From: Prosapia bicincta
Taxonomy: Eukaryota > Arthropoda > Insecta > Hemiptera > Cercopidae
DNA: 64,000 bases
Assembly: GCA_036971475.1 (NCBI GenBank)
Contig: JBAIZL010000006.1
Location: 4,973,001-5,037,000 of the forward strand
Direction: 5' to 3'
Below are positions 11,216-22,100 of the stretch, in pieces. The position numbers and the translations under genes were made by a program. Within the stretch, counting starts at the first letter, position 1; every line of letters starts with the position of its first letter. The notes under the pieces were generated by a model that saw only the letters and a list, made by a program, of their open reading frames with translations, was not told the DNA's origin and searched no databases.

Positions 11216-12005
11216 TTGAAATACAGTACTCCGGCACTATACGATATTTTGGGAAATGGTTCAAAACCATCAAATTGGACGATATCCACAAGAATTTTTT
11301 TAAAATTGACCTCGGAAAGTTACTTTTTTTCAATTTAAAGTAGGGTACTAAATTCAGCGCGGATGTAGAAGTTGTGAATAGGCGCGGAGTGATACTTACG
11401 TCACAGTGCTGCGCATAAGGTTGTACGCATTGTCCGCGGTACGTCACACAACCTTACGTGTGTAGATATTTGAGAAACAACTTCTACAGTTAGGATAGAT
11501 TGGTTTTAAATTTATAAAATACTGTATACCTATATTAAAATATACCGAAAAAGTGTAAAGTCAGGTTAGGTTTGGTTTTAATTTTATACATTGAAATTCA
11601 GTTGTAAAATCACGAAGCATTTGCATAACTCTGCGCCTATTCACAACTTCGCGTAATTTTTATACATATATTTAAATATACTTATAAAGTCTCCAGTTAG
11701 GATAGATTTGGTTTTAAATTTATACAATACTGTATACCTATATTAAAATATACCTAAAAAGTGTCAAGTCAGGTTAGATTTGGTTTTAATTTTATACATT
11801 GAAATACAGTTGTATCACGAAGCATTTGTATCACTCCGCGCCTATTCACAACTTCTACATCCGCGCTGAATTTTTTTCGCTACTTTAAATTGAAAAAAAA
11901 TAACTTTCCGAGGTCAATTTAAAAAAAATTCTTGTAGATATCGTGCTATTTAATGATGTTAAACCATTTCCCAAAATATCGTATAGCGCCGGGCTTCTGT
12001 ATTTT
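11216..12005. mobile_element. long-TIR element with internal direct repeats
   Basis: The left arm (about 11221-11400) and right arm (about 11820-12000) are inverted copies sharing cgatattttgggaaatggtt, gacctcggaaagtta and cgcgcctattcacaacttc-type blocks. Between them a segment of about 160 bp is present twice in direct orientation (11491-11650 and 11695-11853), both starting gttaggatagattt or similar and both ending gcctattcacaacttc. No transposase frame is present. It is a non-autonomous fold-back or MITE-like element of unknown superfamily; no target duplication was found. Confidence 0.75.
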
Positions 12006-12815
12006 TACCAAATGTTTGATATTTGTATCTTGTAGCTGTTACTTAATACCTGTTAATATAGCACACGAACGGTTTGAAGTAACGACTACAGTTACTTTTG
12101 ATGTCTGATATACAATGAGCAAGTTTTAACTAGGAATGTTTTGTCTTCATCAAAGCCGTTTTTACAATTTTTTCACGTTAATAAATGACTATATGCTACA
12201 GTTTATAAAGATCTGTTTTCCCATAAAATGCTCTTATTAGATTCAGTTTTTTCCATTAGTATCCGTTTTTCCTTATAACTTGTACACTTCTTTTAGAACT
12301 GCAGTAAGTAAACATTTTCCTTTTAAATATAATATGTTTAATATACACATAGATCCCCTTAAACAGCAAACAGTTAAATATAAAATATCAAGAATCTACA
12401 AAATAACATTAATGACTAGCCCAGTTCCTCCAATTTACTGCCAAAACGGTTATCCATTCAACACCGGAATTGAAGAACAAATCAATGATATAGGAAACAA
12501 ATCCAAAATTCTGTTACATTCAACAGTTTCATGAGCTATTACAATAACTAGCTCATTTTTTTATTTATTCGTGTTGTTGGAAAAATGTTACAGTTGTAAA
12601 AGAAATATTAAATCAATTCACTATTTACTAGCCATTTCAAAATGCATAATTAAGGAATCATAAATTCTCCTGATGAATATAAAATCCATTGTTGCAATTA
12701 TACAGGATTGAGTAACTAGACGTACGCGAAACTTAATCCTACTCATTTTTAAACAGGTTATGGCGATCATAATTAGACAAGGGTTAGTAATGAAACGTAT
12801 TATAACTATATTTAA
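12006..12815. other. intergenic sequence, nothing recognised
   Basis: An 84-codon open frame at 12280-12534 has no recognisable motif. Nothing else is supported. Confidence 0.45.
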
Positions 12816-12902
12816 AAATTACTTAACTAAGTAAATACATAGGACTTACTTGCTGATGCGTTTCAAAACAATCGTTCCTTTTACGAAGCAAAGCCTCTAC
12901 TT
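12816..12902 (-). repeat. PLE-B 3' end fragment
   Basis: Contains cttacttgctgatgcgtttc then aaaacaatcgttccttttac gaagc, the reverse complement of the PLE-B terminal block found at 19.35, 33.38 and 37.29 kb. Confidence 0.55.
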
Positions 12903-13020
12903 AATTTGTGTTTAAAATTTTGAATTTTGTAGTCGATTACGTTCGGTGAAACTTGAATAATCACTTTATATTTTAATATTTTTACTAATGTATAGATTTA
13001 ATATTAAATATTTGCCATAC

Positions 13021-13745
13021 ACAAAACGGATACAACACCACAATAATGGACAAACTATGGCACAAAATACAAAAAAACACTAAAATTAACAATACAGGGA
13101 AGGAAAACAAATACTGTACATCTCAATACTATACATAAACAGAACATCAAATAAAATAGCCCGCAAATTTCAAAAAATAGGATGAAAATAGCATATAAAA
13201 CTAATAACAAACTGCAAAACAAAATACATCACAACAATAACAACAAAGATAAACTACAAGCACCAGGCGTATACAAATTATACTGTACAAACTCCAACAA
13301 ATTCTACAAAACAGTTTGCAGCCTCCAACAAAGAGTCGAGGAATACATAAAATTATCAAAACAGTACACCGACTCGGCATTTGCCAATCACTTAAAAGAA
13401 ACAGGACACAAATACACAGACATTAACCATAACCTAGAAATCTTACACATCAACAAAAAAGGACCACATCTCAACACACTAGAACAATAAGAAATTTACA
13501 AACACACAAAATATAAACATAATAAACGAACAAAGCCAATACAAATCACACACACTCTTTGACATTAACGAAGTTTGCCTTTAAAACCATCACCGCTTAA
13601 CCTAACATCAGCTCCAAGCGGAACGTTTAGACACTGAGTAAGATCGCAACGGAGTGATCAAAAACGGTTTGTCTCAGTACGTTTTTACAAATTTACAAAA
13701 TAAATTAAAGATTGGATAGTCATAAACTAATGTAAAAGTGATTAA
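13021..13745 (+). pseudogene. 5'-truncated PLE copy (GIY-YIG plus 3' end)
   Basis: The first part encodes a decayed end of the reverse transcriptase (QNGYNTTIMDKLWHK). The open frame 13182-13490 follows and contains APGVYKLYCTNSNKFYKTV, HLKETGHKYTDINHNLEILH and NTLEQ, the GIY-YIG domain and its PLE-specific tail. Y-I-G is degraded to Y-K-T, so nuclease activity is unlikely. After the stop, ITHTLFDI is still readable. Then 13615-13745 is a PLE-C terminus with a hammerhead-like motif at 13627-13676. The order ORF then ribozyme-like end supports one truncated element. Confidence 0.75.
13627..13676 (+). ncRNA. degenerate hammerhead-like motif (PLE-C)
   Basis: AGACA, CTGAGTA (from CTGATGA), A, GATC, loop, GATC, AAAA, ACGGTT, TGTCT. 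The flanking AGACA/TGTCT can pair. The core is mutated, so it is probably inactive. Confidence 0.35.
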
Positions 13746-13904
13746 TATTATAACTTCTTTATTTAGGACTTTATGAGATCATCCGTTTATACAAAAATCC
13801 ACGAAAAAGTTTCAATTTAATTAAGATTCCATAAGTAGTAGACAAAGCATATAATTTTTAAACTAACAACATGAAAACTTGATAAAGCTTAACATAAAAA
13901 CTAA

Positions 13905-14125
13905 AAATGTGTCTCATTGTCAACCCAGACCGTATGAGTTGACAATGAGACACACTCCCGAAACGACCGTCCTCAACAACTATAAAAGTAAGTGCTACTA
14001 GTGACAAGTGTAACATATTTACAAATGTTTTTAGTTAAAAACTAATAACTCACGTGAGGATGGAATCAATTAATATTAATTATTACTTTTACATTAGTTT
14101 ATACTATCTAAACCTTAATTAATAT
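13905..14125 (+). repeat. PLE-A 3' end with a small fold-back
   Basis: tgtgtctcattgtcaac at 13911-13927 pairs with gttgacaatgagacaca at 13941-13957. The plus-strand terminus then follows: cccgaaacgaccgtcctcaa, aagtaagtgctactag and cacgtgaggatggaatcaa. It is a PLE-A end whose truncated side is inverted for only 17 bp. Confidence 0.6.
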
Positions 14126-14492
14126 TATAATTTTTATTCCTAGTAGAGGAGGATATACTAAGTTACTTATTTCCAACATTAAGTGTATATTTTAATAATA
14201 TCTACAAATTTGTTATATTTTAGTAAGGGAGTTTTAATATTAACAAATTAAATTATTGTTGGGTTTTGTTTTATATGTTATTGTGAATATTAGTCTCTTC
14301 AGAATAGTAGTCAATGTATTGAAGAAAGATGAAATCTTATAATCTTTGTTTCCAAATCGCCGACAAGTTTCCTGTCTGGTAATGTTAGGTGCTAGTGACA
14401 TTTTGTAATAAACAGTGAAGTATTTTTATTAAATAATATTCTTAAATAAATTTAATGCACTTCCAATTTTGAGTGTGATACAGTCAAATATT
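14126..14492. other. upstream of Arl1; promoter and 5' UTR not resolved
   Basis: The Arl1 start codon is at 14493, so the transcription start should lie in or before this stretch. No clear TATA or initiator element was identified. Confidence 0.4.
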
Positions 14493-17400
14493 ATGGGTAT
14501 GTTTAAATTTTTCGAACAATAACCTAAATCTGAGTTTTTTGATCGAAACTATTTTTAACAGTTAATTGTACAAGAGGTTATGAAACACACTTCAGTAGGG
14601 AGGTATTTAGACCAAAAGATAATATTTCCGAAACCAAATTATAATTAAATTATTATCTAATAAATACGATTACTTTATTCTTCCCTATTTCCTTTCTGGT
14701 GGTGAGGCAGGAGGACAGACTTGAAAAAATTTTAAAAACTAATCATTACTTGACCTAAACACTTGGTATTAATTTTTTAAAAAATTATTTAGGCAGAACT
14801 TCTTTAGAATTTTGTGTGAATTTGAACGAATTTCATTGTTGTTACAAAATTAATTTAAAATTTAGTTTTAAGATCTAGTACTATAATTGATTGACTGGCT
14901 AAAGGTTATCTTAAATGGGGAACATTTAAGCACAATATGCATTCTTTAATCATTTGACTATTTTTGTTCAGTAATATCAGTCAGTCTGGATTTTAATGCC
15001 AGTATCGTATTATTTTTTAATAGATCATAATTTATTTATTTATGAAATCTTTAATTAAAAATGTCTTCAACAAATTTCCTAGAATCTTCCTTCAAAAAAA
15101 CATTTTCAAAAAAGGTATTGGTATGTTATAATTTTTGTATGGTTTACAGTGGTTGGGTGTCATTGTAAATATTGGAATAAGTTTATATATTTTTGGGGGT
15201 GTTTAATATGTCTGTAGCTACTCCTGTATCTCCTGCCTCTTTTCTGAATGTTGGTAATTGGTAAGATTTCAAATCAATGAAAACATTCTAGATCATTTTC
15301 AACGGGAAAGCTTTTGGAGCATATACTATTGGAATAAGATTAAGATACTTCATTAACTCCCGTTATTATTTTGTGTATGTGTTCATGCATAGTGTTTAAA
15401 AGTCACAATAGGGGAATGATTCGAAAACTAGTTTTCAAAGACCACATTTCTATTTAAGTAATAACTTAACCTTGACAGTTTTTAAAGAAGGGATCATAAA
15501 TGTTTCAAAATTCTCAGCGTACAGAAAACTATATAAAAAAGTAATAGGTTTTATTTATATTATTTTATTAATAATAAAGGTATTTAAAAAAAACTGTTTA
15601 CACTCAATTCAAGTTCAAACCTTATACTGTACATCCAAACAAAATCAATTCGAAAATAGATTTTTTTATAAATTTATCTAATCCATTCAATATGACCAAA
15701 TTATTATTGCCTACATTGTCTTTTAAGATTTTATTTTATAAAATGTGTTTATATTCTTTCTGAAAAAATATGACTTTGGTTATAGTATAAAAATCATAAA
15801 ATCTATTATGTAGAAAAAAGTAATTGTTTTACAACTATATAATATTGTTTACTTTGTAAGGAACAAATTTTGTTCTATTAATAGATATTTTCTTATTGCT
15901 TATAAATATTTGTGTGTATTTTGAATCTAATGAGCAATAGTTTAACAAAAAAATCTATTCTTTGTTAGTTTATATTCTAATTTATTCAATTTCCAGGTGG
16001 ATTACTCAGTTATTTTAGAAATTTACTGGGTAGTCGGGAGCTGAGAATTTTAATACTAGGTTTAGATGGTGCTGGAAAGACAACAATTTTGTATAGATTG
16101 CAAGTAGGAGAAATTGTTACAACAATTCCTACAATAGGATTTAATGTTGAGCAAGTAACATATAAAAATTTAAAATTCCAAGTTTGGGACTTAGGTGGAC
16201 AAACTAGTATAAGGTAAGAGAATTCTTTTCCTTCTAATTTGAAAAAATAATCAGTATTTGTAATTTCCAATAAAAGATAATTAAAAGCAATATAAATTAT
16301 CAAAAGTGGTAATTTAAAAAAAATAAGTTATCTTAGAATGTTGTTCACATTTTCTATAGTTGATAGAATACATTTTATTGAAGTACAGTAGTACCAATTC
16401 CCTAAAATTGATATGTAGGCGTTATCAGATTAGGTGCAGATAATATTTTTGTTTGCTAAATGTACCAGAGAACATGAAGTTGGAGCGAATCCTGCTCAGA
16501 CTGTGTAATTGATTTAATAGTTGTTTGAATATATTTTTGCACAAAATCCAAATGATATATATCGAACCATGTGACATTATGATACTTCAAATGTTAACTG
16601 AAGTGTTAAGGTAATGAAAAACGGAACTGTTTATAAGGCATAATCATCTTTGTGAAATTTGTACAAGCATTGAACTTGTCTTATAATAGTTGTCATTCTA
16701 AATACATCACTATACAAACTTCGTGCCCATTCATAGGTGGAATCATATTTCAAATGGGTTTATAATATGAGTATCTTCCTAGCATTAAGATGCTATTAAT
16801 ATATAATGTTTATGCATATCCTTGCCTTCTAATGACAAAACATCTTGAGCCATTGGGTGGAGATGGCATTTTAATGTTAATGCAGAGGTCAACTGAAGGA
16901 AAAAATAGTGACTGATAGTGAGAGGTGATTTATTATATAATAGCAAAGTGAAACACAACATGTTTTCTAAAAAAAATGTATAGCCAGCTCTTGTAGCAGA
17001 TGCATTTAACAGTTATTTAGTTATTAGCATGGGGTCTACATTTCACTTTGAAATTTCTCCTTGTTCCTTGGTTTCTTATCAAAAATATAATTTGTTGTGG
17101 GTGGAAACATTCAGGAAAAATGTTTCTGTTATGAAAAAAAATTCTGAAACATTTCGATGTAGTTAGTCATTTAATTTTGCCATTTTATTAAGTATTAACT
17201 TTCTAAACATGCAACTTTTTATATTTTCACTACTAATAAGTGCTCTTGTCAAGCACTCTTGAATATCAAGCTGTGCAGGAGTGGGTTACTGAAAGCATCT
17301 GAGTAGGGTTTCCGCAATGCATTGAGCACCATTTACATTAATTGTTTTGCCCAATATCTTGAAAAATAAGTCAAAGGGAGGAACTGAAATTAAACACATT

Positions 17401-19090
17401 GTATACAGAAAACTTTATTTTATTCTATTGTATTTTTATTTATATTTTAAAATGTATAAATAATTAGAGATATATTTTGTTAATTCAGAGATTATAATTC
17501 ATACCTCTATGATTATTTTGCTGAATTCTGCATTTAATCTTAAAAAGAAGGAATAGTTTTATTTAAATTTATTGATTATCGACTGTCAATTATTATGAAT
17601 GCCGACGTTAAAAACATTCAAAAACCATTTCTGAAACCTATATTATTTGTACAACATAAAGATTCACTGTCAAATTATTGTAGAAGTATATGCTCACATA
17701 AATTTATTTCTAAAAAAATTTTAAAGTCTTAGAATTTTATTCTTCTTTTCATAATCTCTTAAAAGTTGTACATAAATTTTCCTAAATTCGAACTGAAATA
17801 ACTCAACTTTTTGAGTTTCTTAACAACTGTTTAAAACTCAAGTTAAGAATGCAATTACTTGTACTTCCATTACAGTGTTAAGGTATAAACACTAGGTCTA
17901 TTAATGTCTTTTTGATGGGAACAACTGGATCAATCACCTCAGAGGGCCATTGTTGACTAAGAATGAGACAGTGGTAAAATAAGTTTGAAGAATATGGAAA
18001 GAAATAGATTGTATTAATATTTTCAGTATTTTTCTCCTATAGTAACCTTATTTAAAAATTACACCATGTATTTTAGTGTTAAATCCAATATAAGTATGTG
18101 ATAAATTGGAAAAATAACATATGGTTGGATTATAATATAGAATCTTTTTTATTCAATTTGAAAACTAGTGATCTTGAGAATTCATTGTTGAAATTCATCA
18201 TTGAATTCAAATAATATTATTAAGAGACATAGAAAAGCTGATAAATGTCACAGCTGGATGTCTGAGTTGTTTCTATAAACAACTAATTACTGTAAGATTT
18301 GTGATAAATGTATGAAAAATTTTTGGTAAGCAATATGAAATATTAAAAAATTGCCTGTGTCTGACAAAATTATACAACAAATTCAGTGGTTTTCAGACAA
18401 TTATCAAATCTCTTCAAATTAGAAGAGTTTCCATTTGATAAAAGTCACTTAAAATTCAAATAGTACAATTACGCTTCAAGGAATAAAAAAATTCTTCACT
18501 ATGAAAATTTCTTTTAAAATTAAAAAAAATACTAATTTATATTAAATTTGAATTTATTTTTGAAAATATAAATGTATTAGTTATTTATATAAATACTTAT
18601 ACATATTTTGTTGTAACCCCCAGATTATTGTAAAGTAGGCTCATGGTGTGATTTGACTTATTTAAAAACGCTTTACCTTTATTACCTTGGTGTTTGTTTA
18701 ACCTTTCTGAGTATGCTAGACAACATTCTCAGGAAAATAAAACATAAACACCATCAAACTGCCAAGCAGACAAACCACACAAAAATCAACAAATACATAT
18801 CCCTCAACTACCACAACAAAAACACACACAAAATAGCCTCCACATTCAAAAAAAACTCCATTACCAAATATCTTACAAAACAACAAACACTTTTTCAAAC
18901 ATACAACCTTTTCAAAAACAAACTGACAAATACAAACTATCAAGTTTTTACAAATTACCATGTAACAAGTGTCTCAGCTATTACATTGGCCAAACTGGCA
19001 GGTCATTCTATACACACTTTGAAGAACACATTACCCAAAGAAAACAAATAAACCCAAAATCCAGCTATGCAAAACACCTAAAAAACATGC

Positions 19091-19131
<41 letters not shown>

Positions 19132-22100
19132 ACATATATACTAATTTAAATGTTCTACACACATTAAAACAAAGTAAAAAACTAACAACCTTAGAAAAAT
19201 ACAAGATATACAAACACTACTCAACAGATAAAGAAAACATTAACTTTTCCATTACATGACACAACCAAAATAACCCACCTCATTCCACAGTCATAAATCC
19301 ATCCCGTTACAGGCTTTGAACCAAACTGATGCCGCCATTAGAGGGTTAGTTTCATAAAAGGAACAAATGTTTTGAAACACGTCAGCAAGTAAGCAATAAC
19401 GTATGCACTTAGTTAAGTATTTTTTATAAATATAGTTTAATTAGTGAATTCAAGATGATTACATCAAGCAACTTCTGAAGTTTTTGGTCGGTATATTTTG
19501 CCTTTAGTATTTCTATTGTGTGTGTATGTGTGTGTGCACGCATGTGTCTGTGTGTGTGAGGATATGTGTGTGTGTGTCTTTTTTTTACTTTACTACTTGA
19601 AATACTTGTTTACTTGTAATAAAGAATCTACATTTTTAAAGTTCATTCTGTTTAATAATTCCTTTTTTTCAATTTCAAACTTTCATTATGTTTTTTTTCT
19701 AGGCCTTATTGGCGATGTTATTACTCCAATACTGATGCTATAATTTATGTCGTTGACTCTGCAGATAAAGATCGAATAGGCATATCAAAAGATGAGCTGC
19801 TTTATATGTTAAGGGTAAGATATTTAGTTACTTGCTTATGGTTTTAAAGAATATTAAAGACGCATAACAGTAAGTTATATTAAATATGAGTCTTGCCAAC
19901 AACATGGATAACATCTAAAAAGCGTCCTACATCCTAAGAAGAGAATCTTGCAAGAACATTGAATTCACTGCAGCTATTATACAGGCTTTCAAATTGTTAA
20001 TTGGGGTTAGTAGATATGGGCTCATTAACAATTTTTTTTTTTATAAACTGTCAGGCGATCTGGGAAATTTGAAAGCATATAACATCCTAGTTTTCAATGC
20101 AACATATGTAGTGGTGGCTTGGAGATTTATTCAAAAAAAGTTTCACCTTTGGTTGCCAATTGGGTGGGGTTTCATCTTTAAATGGGATAGGAAATGAAGT
20201 ATCATGAATATTAATTAGAGAATGAGCCATGGCAGTAATTTGAGATACTTTAGTAACCAAATATTCACCAAAACGTAATCTTCATTTCCAAAACACTTTC
20301 TCAAATATCTTGTTCAAAACTACCTTGAACATTTTATATTTCTCTTAAGCATACAAAGAGTGGATTTATTTTTCTACCTAGATTTATTGCCAAAAATTAA
20401 GCAGAACAAATGGTTTTGTCTTCTACGATAAGCAGAACAAATTGTTTTGTCTTCTACGATTTGTGTACAGAGTCAGTGTATGCCCCAAATAGCACTTCAA
20501 ACAACATATTGTGTAGGTATTTTAAGTTCTAAGTGATGTAGGAATGTATATAAGTGTTATAAGTTACTAACATAACTTATACTATATATATATATATATA
20601 TATATAGATTTTTTGGACTAGGAGACTGACAGACTTACCTTGGCAAGAGTCCACGCTGTAGTCTTGAAATAGAAACACATAAAAGCACTTGAACAATGAT
20701 ATATTTCAACCACACAGTGGTCTTTGTCAATCGAAGAGAAAACACAAAAAGAAATATGAGAGAATGAAATAAAATAAATAATAAAGATATTTATTTTATT
20801 TCATTCTCTCATATTTCTTTTTGTGTTTTCTCTTCGATTGACAAAGACCACTGTGTGGTTGAAATATATCATTGTTTAAGTGCTTTTATGTGTTTCTATT
20901 TCAAGACTACAGTGTGGACTCTTGCCAAGGTAAGTCTGTCAGTCTCCTAGTCCAAAAAATCTAAATAATCTTTACCAACCAAAACTAACCTAAATATATA
21001 TATATTGATATTATTATGTAATATTATTTATATTTTATATAATAATAATATATTATATTATTATATAAATAAGGAGGGAGTGTACTAATAGAAGGAATTG
21101 AAAAATATGTTATCAAAGCTAGACTTGTAATAATAAAGAGTTGCTTGTCGAGTGGAAGTTCAGCTACGTAATTAAAACAATTCTTTCGAAACGCGTCAAC
21201 AAGTAGGTTCACAAGTATTCACTTAGTTCACAATAATTATTAATAGTTGTAATAATAATTTGAATAAGAAACTGGCAGTTGGCTTTAGACCATTTATAAG
21301 TTAATGTTTTTCATTGGTAAATGATTTAGCAGTAAATTTCAAATTAGAAGCAACTAATAAAGTAAAAAGAAGCAACTATGATGAACAAAGTCTAATTAAA
21401 AAAATAAATAAACGTAAATTTTGGTTTTATAATTTATAGTTGGCCTTCCTTATAAGCAAAATATCTACTAGGGAAAACTACCTTGACTTTGATAAAGATA
21501 TGCTTCAGAGTAGCTTTAATAATGAGCATTGTGAATGCCAATACCTAGTGAAGCCAGGCTCATTTTTGAAGCTATGGGACATATAAAGGGAATATAGTTG
21601 TTAACTGATCTTGGTTTATATATTTAACCAATGGCACAGAGTCGGGAAAATTAGCATGCAAAGTAACATTCTTATTAGCAATAATGAAAGGGACAGATAA
21701 ACTCTATATTGCTTACCTAATATTTAAGAATCTTTAATAAATTTCTTTATAAAACAAATTCTTTATAAATTTTGAGTATTATGACATGAACTGAATGAAT
21801 ATGAAAACATACTAAAAATAAAACAATCTAGTGGTTTTCTGTATTCAGTAGCTTTTACTTATCCTTGCAACTTTTCCAATTACCCATGGTTAGTGAGGTT
21901 ATCTTGGATAGAAATATTCAAAATTTTGAAATGGTTTAACAGTGTTTCCAAAGAATTCTAGTAAGTTTTATTTCACAATAACTCAATATTTTCTTTTCAT
22001 TAGTTATTGCGCAACAGTGGCAATTGAAAAAATATAGTCAAGAAATTGAATAAGAATTATCTGAAAACAATAAACAATGTATGTACATTATTTGTTTCCA

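Noticed and set aside
12816..12902. CTGATGCG in PLE-B ends as a hammerhead core
   Set aside because: The conserved A after CTGATG is missing and no GAAA follows a helix on that strand.
18716..18961. Minus-strand frame over the PLE copy
   Set aside because: It is a shadow of the plus-strand GIY-YIG remnant.
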